Positions 25,050-35,560 of a stretch of 64,000 bases of DNA are shown one piece after another; the stretch's first letter is position 1, and the number at the start of each line of letters is the position of its first letter. Position numbers and translations under genes: made by a program. The stretch is from assembly GCF_003344925.1 (NCBI RefSeq), contig NZ_CP031188.1, positions 556,501-620,500 of the forward strand. Reading direction: 5' to 3'. The stretch is from Flavobacterium arcticum. Lineage in GTDB: Bacteria > Bacteroidota > Bacteroidia > Flavobacteriales > Flavobacteriaceae. Under the pieces are notes generated by a model. It did no database searches and was not told the DNA's origin. It saw nothing but the letters and a program-made list of their open reading frames with translations.

Positions 25050-27026
25050 TCAGTTAGATGCGTATTGTATAGGTAAATTTAAAATAATTTTAGTCCCCGA
25101 AGGCTCTCCATTTTCATTAAGTAGTTCTTTTATATCTACTTGCGAGGTTCTAGAGGTAAATGCCTGTATAACTTCAAGACGTTTTTTAGTAATCTCTAAT
25201 GCCATTGATTTATGTACTGTTACCGAGTTTTCTTTCAGTTCTTTTGATTTCGAAAAACCAATACCATCATCAATTATAGTGCATACTAATTTATCATTTG
25301 CTAAAGCAAAATCTACAGTAATGCGTCCTTTTTCTTTTTTAGGCACTATACCATGTAAGATGGCATTTTCTACAAAAGGTTGCAATAATAATGGTGGCAT
25401 TGCCATATCGTCTTCTATATTTGGATCTTTAGTAATAGAAAAATCAAACATTTGATTAAAACGAAGTTGCTCTAACTCTAAGTAATTTTGCAACCCCTCT
25501 ATCTCTTTATCAATGGGTATTAATGACTCTTTAGAATACTCAAGTGTAAGGCGCATTAGTTTACTAAATTTTGACAAATATTTTATAGCCGAATCTGTAC
25601 CATTTTGTACTATAAAACTAGAAATAGAACCCAAACAATTAAACACAAAATGAGGATTCATTTGCAGGTGCAATGCTTTCTGTTCATACTCTGCAAGATC
25701 ACGTTGCAAAGTAAGTGTCTTTTTAAGCTGAAGCCTATTATATACTACAAAGGCAAGCCCAAATAGCAATAGCACTAAAACTCCCATAAAAAGCATTTGT
25801 TGTTTATGTCTTTTGTCTTGCTCTTTATATATAGCTTCACGTTTTTCGGTTTCAGTTTTTTGTAGTGCTGCTTTGCGCTCCATTTCATAATTCATCTCCT
25901 CGCGCACCATATTTTTTATATTCTCGGCATTATTAATACTATCTTTTGCAATAGTATATTTCTTATAATGTAGTAATGCATCTTTATAATTCCCCTTTTT
26001 TTCATAAAGCTGACTAATACTCTTCTCTGAATCTTCTACCTGCTCTAATACACCTATTTCCTCTGCCATACTAGATGAGCGTTTTAAACAATCTAACGCT
26101 TCACTGCTTCTGCCCTGCTCTGCGTATAAATTACCTAAAAATGCCAACGATGCCGAAGCTCCATATTTTTCGCCAACACTATCAAATATTTCTAGCGCAT
26201 TTTTATAATTGGTTTCAGCATCTATAGTATTACCCACTTTACTGTAATAATTACCTAAGTTGTTATACAACTCACCCAGCCCTCTTTTGTTTTCGTGTTC
26301 TTTAAAAATAGACAATGCTTCGTTATACGATTGTAATGCTCTGTCATTTTTATCTTGAGCCAAGTATATATTACCTATATTGGTTATTGTTATAGCCGAT
26401 GTATTATCGCCTATTTTTCGCTGTACTTCTAATGCTTTTCTAAAATAATCTAGTGCTTTATCATATTCTTTACTGGTTTTATATACAATGCCTATGTTGT
26501 TATAAAGACGCGATACAATATCTTCTTGTTTTGTATCCTGATATATCTTTAATGCTTTAAAATAATACTCGAGTGCTCCCGCATAATTATTCTGTTCAGA
26601 ACAAACAATACCAATACTACCGTAAGCCCGAGCCAAGGCACTTTTTATTTCGGCATTATTAATAGTATCATTTTCGGTTAATAGTTTTTCGAGTATATCT
26701 TGCGAATTACTAAAGCTCATGAGCGCATCGGTGTAACGGCTCATCATAATATTAGCATTACCTATATTAAGCCAAGAGTCTGCCTCTTGTACTCTAAGCT
26801 CTTTTTTTTGCGCCAATGTTAATGCCTTTTGGGCATATTCCATCATTTTTTCAGGATTGTTCTCTATATATTCAGAGGCAATCTCATTAAGTAAAGTTAC
26901 CTTCTCCTTATCTGTCGTTGCATTCTTCATAGCTACAAATAGACTATCCAGTACCTTCTGTTGCGAAAAAACAGGCGTGGCAACGACTATGAAAATAAAG
27001 AGCAGTAGGAATTTTAATAATTTCAT
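25050..27026 (-). CDS. TPR-containing LytS-type sensor histidine kinase
   Basis: The protein has a signal or anchor segment (KLLKFLLLFIFIVVATPVFS), then about eight tetratricopeptide repeats in the periplasm and a coiled coil. One transmembrane helix (MLFMGVLVLLLFGLAFVVYN) follows. The kinase is of the His_kinase type: HLQMNPHFVFNCLGSISSFI with the phosphorylated His, and PPLLLQPFVENAILHG in the ATPase part. The start at 27026 (658 residues) is chosen because the signal peptide begins there and a TAAATTTG element lies just before it; the frame is open to 27128. It pairs with the LytTR regulator two bases downstream. Confidence 0.93.
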   Translation of the reverse strand: MKLLKFLLLFIFIVVATPVFSQQKVLDSLFVAMKNATTDKEKVTLLNEIASEYIENNPEKMMEYAQKALTLAQKKELRVQEADSWLNIGNANIMMSRYTDALMSFSNSQDILEKLLTENDTINNAEIKSALARAYGSIGIVCSEQNNYAGALEYYFKALKIYQDTKQEDIVSRLYNNIGIVYKTSKEYDKALDYFRKALEVQRKIGDNTSAITITNIGNIYLAQDKNDRALQSYNEALSIFKEHENKRGLGELYNNLGNYYSKVGNTIDAETNYKNALEIFDSVGEKYGASASLAFLGNLYAEQGRSSEALDCLKRSSSMAEEIGVLEQVEDSEKSISQLYEKKGNYKDALLHYKKYTIAKDSINNAENIKNMVREEMNYEMERKAALQKTETEKREAIYKEQDKRHKQQMLFMGVLVLLLFGLAFVVYNRLQLKKTLTLQRDLAEYEQKALHLQMNPHFVFNCLGSISSFIVQNGTDSAIKYLSKFSKLMRLTLEYSKESLIPIDKEIEGLQNYLELEQLRFNQMFDFSITKDPNIEDDMAMPPLLLQPFVENAILHGIVPKKEKGRITVDFALANDKLVCTIIDDGIGFSKSKELKENSVTVHKSMALEITKKRLEVIQAFTSRTSQVDIKELLNENGEPSGTKIILNLPIQYASN

Positions 27027-27047
27027 AAACGAAAAGTTATAACCAAA

Positions 27048-27055
27048 CAAATTTA
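27048..27055 (-). promoter_or_regulatory. Candidate -7 element of the two-component operon
   Basis: TAAATTTG on the minus strand matches TAnnTTTG and ends 21 bases before the chosen kinase start. It makes the two upstream in-frame ATGs unlikely. Confidence 0.5.
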
Positions 27056-27129
27056 TCATTTTTACACAATTTATAATGTGTTGATTAGAATTTGAGGTGT
27101 ATGAATTAGAATTTGCACTCAATGACAAT

Positions 27130-27164
27130 AAAAAAAAGCCCTGCCTTAATTAAGACAGGGCTTT
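27130..27164 (-). terminator. Terminator of the larger T9SS-protein gene
   Basis: Stem AAAGCCCTGCCTTAA/TTAAGACAGGGCTTT (27135-27149 and 27150-27164, one mismatch) followed by a T-run on the minus strand, just after the gene ending at 27185. Confidence 0.82.
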
Positions 27165-27184
27165 GATAAACTATATATTAAAAC

Positions 27185-29347
27185 TTATTTTTTAATAATC
27201 TTCTCAGTAGTTGTACCGTTGGCTGTAGTTATTTTTGCAAAATAAACACCTGAAGGATTAGCCGATAGACTAAAACTGGTAGTACTACTATTCATTTCAA
27301 CATTACTTAAAAGCCTACCTTGTATGTCATATACAGCTATAGCTTTAATAGCACTATTAGCAGTTATTGTAACTACATCTGTTGCTGGGTTAGGGTATAA
27401 ACTTACAGTAGCATTTGTAAAATTTTGTGCTGCGGCTGTAGCTTCAAAAGTTGTAATCGCATCATTTGTTTCTATAGCTTCGTTAAAATCAAATACAATA
27501 CTAGCGTCGTTCATTACAGATTCGCCTACTGCTATTGTATTAAGTGATTTAATTTTAAATGTAACATTACCCTGAGCATCTGGCGCTAAGTCAATATCGT
27601 CAAATCTAAATGTAATTGTGTTATTCTCTAGGCTAGCATTAACTGCATGAGAACTATTTAATACTTGTAATGAATTTACATCATACTTTGTAGCATCTAT
27701 TTCATCGGTAACTACTACAAACTGTGCTGCTCCTGTACCTATATTTTCAAAGTTAATTGTATAATGCAAGTACTCACCTATTTCATCTGGAGAAAGTGAA
27801 GCCCCTTGAAGGCATACTATATTATTAGGGTCAAAAGAACCTGTAGTTATTTGAGAAAAAGTAACTTCATTATCTTCTGGTGTGTCATCCGTTTGCGATA
27901 TTGTACCTAAAACAGTAAAATCAAATTCCTCATCTATATTTACAGGTGGTGTATCTGTAGGGCTATTTAAATGTAGCGTTACTATAATTTGGCGTGTTTC
28001 AAAAGGCTCTAAATCTGCAAAATCCCAAGACAACAAACCTGATGTAAGATTGTCATAAGCTGGTATAGCAGACACATGCTCTAGCACTGCATCGTCAAAG
28101 CTAAACGAAATAGTACCATCAAGCATTTGGTTTCCTTTGTTTTTATATATTAAAAAAAACATTGTATCAAAACCAGGAGCCATACTCCAATTTGTAGCTG
28201 CTACAACTTCAAGGTCTGGATGTATACCATCTGGCGTAATGCAAAGATCTTGTACTATACTGGTACCATCTAGAGCTGCAAAATTAATGACTGGAGCTGC
28301 TGTAGAAGTAAAATAAGGCATTTCATTTAAATCAAGAGCAACATTATAATCTCCTGTTTCTGCAGCAAAACTGTAATAGCCATTAGAATTTGTAAATATT
28401 GTATTCACATTATTATCATGTATAGATGTAACCTTTACAAAACTCTGTGTTATATCCGAAGTATCACACCCATTAGAATCAAGATCAAAACGAACAGTAC
28501 CAGTAATAGCATTACCTTCTTCTCCTGTTATAGGGCAAGTAGTGGTAATAACTATATCTTCGATATTCATATCATCATCCCATCCTGCTGCTGCTAATAT
28601 ACTACCGTATGCTGCATCATATTCTGCATCATCAACACATACAAAGTCAAGACTATCACATTGACCAAACTCTTCACTATTAAAATATTGAACACTACCG
28701 TTCTTAATATAAACAGTGGTAAGATCAGTACAATTATATAAGCTAAAACCTTGCAAATTAGATTGTGCAGAAAGATCTACAATAATCAAAGGATTATCAC
28801 TAGCATAAAAATACGTTAGGTTTACAGGAGAGAAATCTATACTGGTTAATTGATTATTAGAGCAAGTTAAAAATTCTAAACTAGAAGCACCTGAAAGGTC
28901 TAAACTCGTTAGTTGGTTTACTCCACATTCAAGTTTCTCTAAATTTGAACATCCCGTAACATCCAAGGACGTAAGCCCACAGTATTGAACATTTACATCC
29001 AATAAGTTTGTCATGTTAGAAATATCTAAAAGTGTCAGATTATTATTGTTGTCTGCTTTCAAGTGTGTTAAATTGGTAAAATACTGAATACCTGTTAAAT
29101 CTGTAATATTAGAATTATTTAAACGAAGTCTATATACTGCTTGTGCTTCGCTTTCTTGTATTTCTCCGTCGCTGTTAATATCAACAACCATATAATCGCC
29201 ATTTGCATCTTGTGCAGTATAAGCATTAGGAGTAGCTACAGCAGCATTTACTAACTTGTTCTTAAAATTAACATCTGGAATGTTTACAATTTGAGCATTT
29301 GCCATCACGGCTACGAATAATAAAGTAAAGAGTAATTTCTGTTTCAT
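27185..29347 (-). CDS. T9SS-exported leucine-rich-repeat surface protein
   Basis: This 720-residue secreted protein has a signal peptide ending at VMANAQ. Short leucine-rich repeats run from about residue 75 to 230 (TNLTHLKADNNNNLTLLDIS, LEKLECGVNQLTSLDLSG, LEFLTCSNNQLTSIDFS). Then come a GTVRFDLDSNGCDTSD domain and a DUF11-like segment (EYLHYTINFENIGTGAAQF). It ends in a type A T9SS sorting domain from VSLYPNPATDVVTI to TEKIIKK. It shares order and motifs with the 620-residue protein on the other side of the two-component system but has more repeats. A binding or adhesion role at the cell surface is plausible; no enzyme motif is seen. Confidence 0.88.
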   Translation of the reverse strand: MKQKLLFTLLFVAVMANAQIVNIPDVNFKNKLVNAAVATPNAYTAQDANGDYMVVDINSDGEIQESEAQAVYRLRLNNSNITDLTGIQYFTNLTHLKADNNNNLTLLDISNMTNLLDVNVQYCGLTSLDVTGCSNLEKLECGVNQLTSLDLSGASSLEFLTCSNNQLTSIDFSPVNLTYFYASDNPLIIVDLSAQSNLQGFSLYNCTDLTTVYIKNGSVQYFNSEEFGQCDSLDFVCVDDAEYDAAYGSILAAAGWDDDMNIEDIVITTTCPITGEEGNAITGTVRFDLDSNGCDTSDITQSFVKVTSIHDNNVNTIFTNSNGYYSFAAETGDYNVALDLNEMPYFTSTAAPVINFAALDGTSIVQDLCITPDGIHPDLEVVAATNWSMAPGFDTMFFLIYKNKGNQMLDGTISFSFDDAVLEHVSAIPAYDNLTSGLLSWDFADLEPFETRQIIVTLHLNSPTDTPPVNIDEEFDFTVLGTISQTDDTPEDNEVTFSQITTGSFDPNNIVCLQGASLSPDEIGEYLHYTINFENIGTGAAQFVVVTDEIDATKYDVNSLQVLNSSHAVNASLENNTITFRFDDIDLAPDAQGNVTFKIKSLNTIAVGESVMNDASIVFDFNEAIETNDAITTFEATAAAQNFTNATVSLYPNPATDVVTITANSAIKAIAVYDIQGRLLSNVEMNSSTTSFSLSANPSGVYFAKITTANGTTTEKIIKK

Positions 29348-29429
29348 AATAGATAGATATTTGTTAGCATTTTAACATTAAACATTTCATAAACCAAATA
29401 CCCTACTCTTTATCGCTATAATTTCTTAT

Positions 29430-29462
29430 AAAATAAAACTGCCCGCTTATAGCGGGCAGTTT
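29430..29462 (-). terminator. Terminator of eno
   Basis: Perfect 12-bp stem AAACTGCCCGCT/AGCGGGCAGTTT (29436-29447 and 29451-29462) with a 3-base loop and a T-rich tail on the minus strand. It lies 26 bases after the enolase stop. Confidence 0.88.
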
Positions 29463-29487
29463 ATATTTGATACTAAAAAACTAGTAA

Positions 29488-30810
<1,323 letters not shown>

Positions 30811-30833
30811 TTATTACGTAATAAACAAATTTA
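30811..30833 (-). promoter_or_regulatory. eno promoter with perfect 14-bp palindrome
   Basis: Minus strand TAAATTTG (30826-30833) matches the -7 consensus. Directly downstream, across the expected transcription start, lies the perfect palindrome TTATTACGTAATAA (30811-30824). Its position suggests a repressor operator on the enolase promoter. The -33 TTTG is 15 bases upstream, shorter than usual. Confidence 0.55.
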
Positions 30834-30913
30834 AATATTTTAAAACATCAAATTCGCTTATTTACAAAAACTTATAAACGCAAACGTTATAGAAAACAAT
30901 CTTTCTATATATT

Positions 30914-32020
30914 TTATTTAGCTGCCTCAATATTAGCTATGAATGTATCAAAAAGATAGGTAGCATCATGAGGACCAGGGCTTGCTTCGGGGTGATATTG
31001 TACCGAAAAACAATTTTTACTCTTCATGCGCATTCCCGCAACAGTACCATCATTCACATGCTCATGAGTAATTTCAAAATCAGGGTTATTTTCTAAATCT
31101 TCACGTACAACTGCAAAGCCATGATTTTGTGATGTAATTTCACCTTCACCTGTTAGTATATTTCTCACTGGGTGATTTATCCCTCTGTGCCCGTTAAACA
31201 TTTTATAAGTACCTATACCATTAGCAAGTGCTAATACTTGATGCCCAAGACATATACCAAAAACAGGTTTATTATTTTCTATTATTTTTTTAGCCGTTTC
31301 TTGAGCCACTACAAGCGGAGCGGGATCGCCAGGACCATTAGACAAAAAGTAACCATCTGGGTTAAAACCTTTCATATCTTCATAACTAGCATTATATGGA
31401 AATACTTTTATGTAACAATCTCTAGCAACTAAATTGCGTAGTATATTATTCTTAATACCAAGATCGAGAGCAGATATTTTATATTTAGCATCAGGATTAC
31501 CGACAAAGTAAGGTTCTTTAGTAGATACTTTAGACGATAATTCTAGACCTTTCATATTTGGCACTTCTGAAAGTTGTTTACGCAACTCTTCTATAGATGT
31601 ACCATCCGTCGAGATAGCAGCATTCATAGCACCGTTATCACGAATATAGCTTACTAATGCTCTAGTATCAACATCAGAAATAGCGACAAGATTTTGATTG
31701 TCGAAATATTCTTTAAGTCCTTTAGAAGAATTTACTCTAGAATGGTTAAAGCTAAAATTTTTACATACAAGACCCGAAATCATTATGTTATCTGCCTCAA
31801 CCTCTTCATCATTGGTACCATAGTTACCAATATGCGCATTAGAAGCAACCATAATTTGCCCAAAGTATGATGGATCTGTAAAAATCTCCTGATAACCAGT
31901 CATACCCGTATTAAAACATACTTCGCCAAAAACTGTTCCCTCTATACCTATAGATTTTCCATAAAATATAGTGCCGTCTGCCAAAAGAAGTATGGCCTTA
32001 TCTCTGTTAGAATATTTCAT
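30914..32020 (-). CDS. carA: Carbamoyl-phosphate synthase small subunit
   Basis: This glutaminase subunit of carbamoyl-phosphate synthase supplies ammonia for arginine and pyrimidine synthesis. The N-terminal domain has TGMTGYQEIFTDPSYFGQI and VSYIRDNGAMNAAI. The class I amidotransferase domain has GICLGHQVLALANG with the nucleophilic Cys and QYHPEASPGPHD with the His-Glu pair. The start at 32020 (368 residues, beginning MKYSNRDKAI) is chosen over an in-frame ATG at 32092. A TAAATTTG element lies between the two, and the extra residues are not conserved in the family. No carB is next to it. Confidence 0.96.
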   Translation of the reverse strand: MKYSNRDKAILLLADGTIFYGKSIGIEGTVFGEVCFNTGMTGYQEIFTDPSYFGQIMVASNAHIGNYGTNDEEVEADNIMISGLVCKNFSFNHSRVNSSKGLKEYFDNQNLVAISDVDTRALVSYIRDNGAMNAAISTDGTSIEELRKQLSEVPNMKGLELSSKVSTKEPYFVGNPDAKYKISALDLGIKNNILRNLVARDCYIKVFPYNASYEDMKGFNPDGYFLSNGPGDPAPLVVAQETAKKIIENNKPVFGICLGHQVLALANGIGTYKMFNGHRGINHPVRNILTGEGEITSQNHGFAVVREDLENNPDFEITHEHVNDGTVAGMRMKSKNCFSVQYHPEASPGPHDATYLFDTFIANIEAAK

Positions 32021-32047
32021 TTGTGTAGTTTGTTGTTGTGTTGCGTG

Positions 32048-32055
32048 CAAATTTA
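32048..32055 (-). promoter_or_regulatory. Candidate -7 element of carA
   Basis: TAAATTTG on the minus strand, 27 bases before the chosen carA start, downstream of the ribosomal operon terminator. carA can thus be transcribed on its own. Confidence 0.5.
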
Positions 32056-32136
32056 CTTTAAAAAATTGTTTTACTAAAAACGTTTGGCACAATTTGCATA
32101 TACCATGCCATAAAGATATACCAAAACAGTATATTC

Positions 32137-32170
32137 AAAAAAAAGGATAAACTATACAGTTTATCCTTTT
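32137..32170 (-). terminator. Terminator of the ribosomal protein supercluster
   Basis: Perfect 13-bp stem AAAAGGATAAACT/AGTTTATCCTTTT (32141-32153 and 32158-32170), 4-base loop, T-run on the minus strand. It starts 33 bases after the rplQ stop. Confidence 0.85.
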
Positions 32171-32202
32171 TTAATATTATAGAAAAATCACTTGTTTCAT
32201 GA

Positions 32203-32694
32203 TTATTCAGTAGCTTCTTTGTTTTCTTCTGTGTCAGCTGCAGGAGCAGTTGTTTCAGGAGCATCATCCGCTTTTTTAGAAGCTCTACTACGACGTGTAG
32301 TTTTCTTAGCTTCTTTTTTAGTAGCGTTATATAGTTCATTAAAATCTACAAGTTCAATCATTGCCATATCCGCGTTGTCACCAAGACGGTTACCAAGCTT
32401 AATAATACGAGTATATCCACCTGGACGATCGCCTACTTTTGCAGATACTTCTCTGAAAAGTTCAGTAACAGCATACTTATTTCTAAGGTATCCAAAAACG
32501 ATACGTCTGTTATGAGTAGTATCTTCTTTAGATTTTGTAATCAAAGGCTCAACAAATTGCTTCAATGCTTTCGCTTTAGCAACAGTAGTGTTGATGCGCT
32601 TGTGCTCTATAAGTGAGCAAGCCATATTAGCAAGCATAGATTTCCTATGCCCTCTTTGCCTGCCTAGATGATTAAATTTTTTTCCGTGTCTCAT
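32203..32694 (-). CDS. rplQ: 50S ribosomal protein L17
   Basis: L17 sits near the exit tunnel of the large subunit. The conserved start [29 protein letters not shown] is normal, as is [21 protein letters not shown] sequence further on. At 163 residues it is longer than the roughly 120-residue enterobacterial form. The extra C-terminus after residue 125 is basic, then acidic and low-complexity ([19 protein letters not shown]). It is the last gene of the supercluster, 33 bases after rpoA, with a strong terminator behind it. Confidence 0.97.
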   Translation of the reverse strand: MRHGKKFNHLGRQRGHRKSMLANMACSLIEHKRINTTVAKAKALKQFVEPLITKSKEDTTHNRRIVFGYLRNKYAVTELFREVSAKVGDRPGGYTRIIKLGNRLGDNADMAMIELVDFNELYNATKKEAKKTTRRSRASKKADDAPETTAPAADTEENKEATE

Positions 32695-32727
32695 TGCTAT
32701 CTGTAATGTGAATCCTTACGATTCAGA

Positions 32728-33720
32728 TTATTCTTTATCTAATTTATATTTCGTTAAATCCATCCCGAAGTGTAAACTCTTAGCTGCAACAAGCTCATCA
32801 AGCTCAGTCAGTGACTTTTTACCAAAGTTACGGAACTTCATTAAATCATTTTTATTGAACGATACTAAGTCTCCTAATGTATCAACTTCAGCCGCTTTCA
32901 AACAATTTAATGCTCTTACAGAAAGATCCATATCTACAAGCTTAGTCTTAAGAAGTTGTCTCATATGTAACGACTCTTCGTCATAAGATTCTGTTTGTGC
33001 TATTTCATCGGCCTCAAGTGTTATCCTTTCATCAGAGAACAGCATAAAGTGGTGAATAAGTGTCTTTGCTGCCTCAGTAAGTGCATCTTTAGGATGAATA
33101 GAACCATCAGTAATGATTTCAAAAACTAATTTTTCATAATCAGTTTTTTGCTCTACACGAAAGTTTTCTATTGTATACTTTACATTCTTTACTGGTGTGT
33201 AAATAGAATCTGTAAAAATAGTTCCTATTGCTGCATTTTGCTTTTTATTCTCCTCTGCCGGTACATATCCCCTACCTTTTTCAATAGTAAGTTCCATGTT
33301 TAGGTTTATACCGCTGTCCATGTTACAGATAACAAGATCAGGGTTTAAAACCTGAAAACCTGAAATAAACTTCTGGAAATCGCCTGCTGTAAGCTGATCT
33401 TTTCCAGTATAAGAAATAGTAACAGATTCGTTATCTACATCTTCTATTTGACGTTTAAAACGAACTTGTTTTAAATTCAGGATCATTTCTGTAACATCTT
33501 CAACTACCCCGGGAATTGTGGAGAATTCATGTTCTACTCCTTCAATACGTACTGAAGTAATTGCATAACCTTCTAATGAAGAAAGCAAAACTCTTCTAAG
33601 TGCGTTACCAACAGTCAATCCATATCCAGGCTCCAATGGGCGAAATTCGAATTTCCCCACGAAATCTGTAGAATCGATCATTATAACTTTATCGGGCTTT
33701 TGAAAATTAAATATTGCCAT
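32728..33720 (-). CDS. rpoA: RNA polymerase alpha subunit
   Basis: The alpha subunit nucleates RNA polymerase assembly and contacts activators and upstream promoter DNA. The N-terminal dimerisation domain has [20 protein letters not shown] and [18 protein letters not shown]; the C-terminal domain has [20 protein letters not shown] and [15 protein letters not shown]. The length of 330 residues is normal and a linker of about 20 residues joins the domains. It lies between rpsD and rplQ, as in most bacteria. Confidence 0.98.
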   Translation of the reverse strand: MAIFNFQKPDKVIMIDSTDFVGKFEFRPLEPGYGLTVGNALRRVLLSSLEGYAITSVRIEGVEHEFSTIPGVVEDVTEMILNLKQVRFKRQIEDVDNESVTISYTGKDQLTAGDFQKFISGFQVLNPDLVICNMDSGINLNMELTIEKGRGYVPAEENKKQNAAIGTIFTDSIYTPVKNVKYTIENFRVEQKTDYEKLVFEIITDGSIHPKDALTEAAKTLIHHFMLFSDERITLEADEIAQTESYDEESLHMRQLLKTKLVDMDLSVRALNCLKAAEVDTLGDLVSFNKNDLMKFRNFGKKSLTELDELVAAKSLHFGMDLTKYKLDKE

Positions 33721-33740
33721 ATTACGACTAATGTCAATTA

Positions 33741-34346
33741 TTATTTGTTATACAACTCAACGATTAGTTGTTCTTTGATGTTTTCAGGAATTTGAATCCT
33801 GGCAGGTACTGAAACAAAAGTACCCTCTTTTATATCGTTATTCCAAGTAATCCACTCATATACATGTGCAGAATTAGATAAAGAACGCTCGATAGCTTCA
33901 AGAGATTTAGATTTTTCGCGTACTGCTACTTTGTCTCCAGCTTTTAAATGGTAAGAAGGTATATTTACCAATTCTCCATTTACAGTTACATGTCTGTGAG
34001 ATACAATTTGTCTTGCAGCTCTTCTTGAAGGTGCAATACCCATTCTGTAAACAACATTATCAAGTCTTGACTCACAAAGTTGTAAAAGCACTTCACCTGT
34101 TACTCCTTTGGTAGCAGATGCTTTTTCAAATAAGTTTCTGAATTGTTTTTCAAGAATACCATAAGAGTATTTTGCTTTTTGCTTCTCCATAAGCTGGATA
34201 GCATATTCAGATTTTTTACCTCTACGCTTAGCGTTACCATGTTGTCCTGGTGGGTAATTTCTTTTTTCGAAAGACTTATCGTCTCCGAAAATTGCCTCGC
34301 CAAATTTACGGGCAATTTTAGTTTTTGGACCAGTATATCTTGCCAT
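33741..34346 (-). CDS. rpsD: 30S ribosomal protein S4
   Basis: S4 starts small-subunit assembly by binding the 5' domain of 16S rRNA. Its 201 residues carry the S4 RNA-binding domain ([35 protein letters not shown]) and the C-terminal [13 protein letters not shown] segment. The N-terminus [17 protein letters not shown] lacks the zinc-binding cysteines. A 91-base gap separates it from rpsK and holds a nested-stem structure that may be a leader for autoregulation by S4. Confidence 0.98.
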   Translation of the reverse strand: MARYTGPKTKIARKFGEAIFGDDKSFEKRNYPPGQHGNAKRRGKKSEYAIQLMEKQKAKYSYGILEKQFRNLFEKASATKGVTGEVLLQLCESRLDNVVYRMGIAPSRRAARQIVSHRHVTVNGELVNIPSYHLKAGDKVAVREKSKSLEAIERSLSNSAHVYEWITWNNDIKEGTFVSVPARIQIPENIKEQLIVELYNK

Positions 34347-34360
34347 TTCTAAAAATTAAT

Positions 34361-34416
34361 AAACAGGGGATTATGAATTCAGGTCATATCCTCCGATAAT
34401 CCTTTAAATCCTGTTT
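34361..34416 (-). promoter_or_regulatory. Nested-stem RNA leader of rpsD (candidate S4 autoregulatory element)
   Basis: On the minus strand the RNA would run AAACAGG, a 7-base bulge, GGATTAT, a 21-base loop, ATAATCC, then CCTGTTT. Two perfect 7-bp helices stack, with a bulge on the 5' side only (34410-34416 with 34361-34367; 34396-34402 with 34368-34374). It ends 15 bases before the rpsD start codon, where S4 binding could block translation. Leaders of this kind upstream of rpsD are known in several phyla; I cannot test this one against covariance models. Confidence 0.65.
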
Positions 34417-34437
34417 GTGGTTATACTATAAAATAAA

Positions 34438-34821
34438 TTAAACTCTTCTTCTCTTAGGAGGACGACAACCATTGTGTGGTAACGGAGTTACATCGATAAT
34501 CTCAGTAACTTCAATTCCTCCATTATGTAAAGACCTGATGGCAGATTCTCTTCCATTCCCTGGTCCTTTAACGTAAACTTTAACTTTCTTAAGTCCAGCC
34601 TCGATAGCAACTTTACTACAATCTTCGGCAGCCATTTGAGCAGCATACGGAGTATTCTTTTTAGAACCTCTAAAGCCCATTTTTCCGGCAGAAGACCAAG
34701 AAATAACTTCACCTTTCTTATTAGTCAAAGAAATAATGATATTATTAAAAGTTGCAGATACGTGAGCTTCGCCAGTTGATTCTACAACAACTTTACGTTT
34801 TTTTGTATTCGCTTTAGCCAT
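34438..34821 (-). CDS. rpsK: 30S ribosomal protein S11
   Basis: S11 lies on the platform of the small subunit near the E site. Its 127 residues carry [43 protein letters not shown] and the conserved C-terminus [12 protein letters not shown]. The gene is 11 bases after rpsM. The gap after it, to rpsD, is unusually long for this operon. Confidence 0.98.
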   Translation of the reverse strand: MAKANTKKRKVVVESTGEAHVSATFNNIIISLTNKKGEVISWSSAGKMGFRGSKKNTPYAAQMAAEDCSKVAIEAGLKKVKVYVKGPGNGRESAIRSLHNGGIEVTEIIDVTPLPHNGCRPPKRRRV

Positions 34822-34832
34822 ACTACTACTTA

Positions 34833-35207
34833 TTATTTAGTTGCTTTTTTCTTGTTGGCAACAGTTTTTCTCTTACCTTTTCTAGTTCTGGAATTATTCT
34901 TAGTGCGTTGTCCTCTTAAAGGAAGACCTGCTCTATGACGAATACCTCTGTAACATCCGATATCCATTAAACGTTTAATGTTTAAAGATATTTCTGAACG
35001 TAACTCACCTTCAATCTTGAAGTAAGAAACTGCTTCACGGATGGCACTGATTTCATCATCATTCCATTCCTGTACTTTTTTATCTTCGCTAACTTGAGCT
35101 TTTTCTAAAATCTCTGTAGCTCTGCTTTTACCAATACCAAAGATATATGTTAAAGCAATGATTCCTCTCTTGTTTTTAGGTACATCTACCCCTGCAATTC
35201 TCGCCAT
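34833..35207 (-). CDS. rpsM: 30S ribosomal protein S13
   Basis: S13 is in the head of the small subunit and touches the P-site tRNA and the large subunit. Its 124 residues carry [24 protein letters not shown]-like [36 protein letters not shown] with the signature of the family, and a Lys-rich tail. The gene is two bases after rpmJ. Confidence 0.98.
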   Translation of the reverse strand: MARIAGVDVPKNKRGIIALTYIFGIGKSRATEILEKAQVSEDKKVQEWNDDEISAIREAVSYFKIEGELRSEISLNIKRLMDIGCYRGIRHRAGLPLRGQRTKNNSRTRKGKRKTVANKKKATK

Positions 35208-35209
35208 AA

Positions 35210-35326
35210 TTATCCTTGTCTTTGTTTAAATCTAGGATTCTTTTTGTTAATAACGTATAATCTGCCTTTTCTGCGTACTATAACACAGTCGGCACTTCTT
35301 TTCTTTACTGATGCTCTTACTTTCAT
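35210..35326 (-). CDS. rpmJ: 50S ribosomal protein L36 (zinc-free form)
   Basis: This 38-residue gene fits exactly between infA (11-base gap) and rpsM (two-base gap). The protein begins [20 protein letters not shown] and ends NPRFKQRQG, clearly L36. Only Cys14 of the usual CCCH zinc ligands remains, so this is the zinc-independent form, as is common for the main L36 of Bacteroidetes. It is easily missed in annotation because of its size. Confidence 0.95.
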   Translation of the reverse strand: MKVRASVKKRSADCVIVRRKGRLYVINKKNPRFKQRQG

Positions 35327-35337
35327 TTTAATAGCTT

Positions 35338-35553
35338 TTAATATCTATAAGTAATTCTTGCTTTGGATAAATCGTAAGGGCTCATTTCAAGTTTTACTTT
35401 ATCACCAGGTAATAATTTAATATAATGCATACGCATCTTTCCTGAAATATGAGCTATAACTACGTGTCCATTTTCTAATTCAACACGAAACATTGCATTG
35501 GACAATGCCTCAATGATTGATCCGTCTTGTTCTATTGCTGCTTGTTTTGCCAT
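35338..35553 (-). CDS. infA: Translation initiation factor IF-1
   Basis: IF-1 is a single S1/OB-fold domain that binds the A site of the 30S subunit during initiation. The 71 residues show [53 protein letters not shown] and RITYRY, all typical. It lies seven bases after secY and is followed by rpmJ. Confidence 0.98.
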   Translation of the reverse strand: MAKQAAIEQDGSIIEALSNAMFRVELENGHVVIAHISGKMRMHYIKLLPGDKVKLEMSPYDLSKARITYRY

Positions 35554-35560
35554 AAAACTA

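Noticed and set aside
32058..32339. Minus-strand frame of 93 codons between rplQ and carA
   Set aside because: It runs across the terminator and most of it is out of frame inside rplQ; Lys/Leu-rich composition reflects the overlap.
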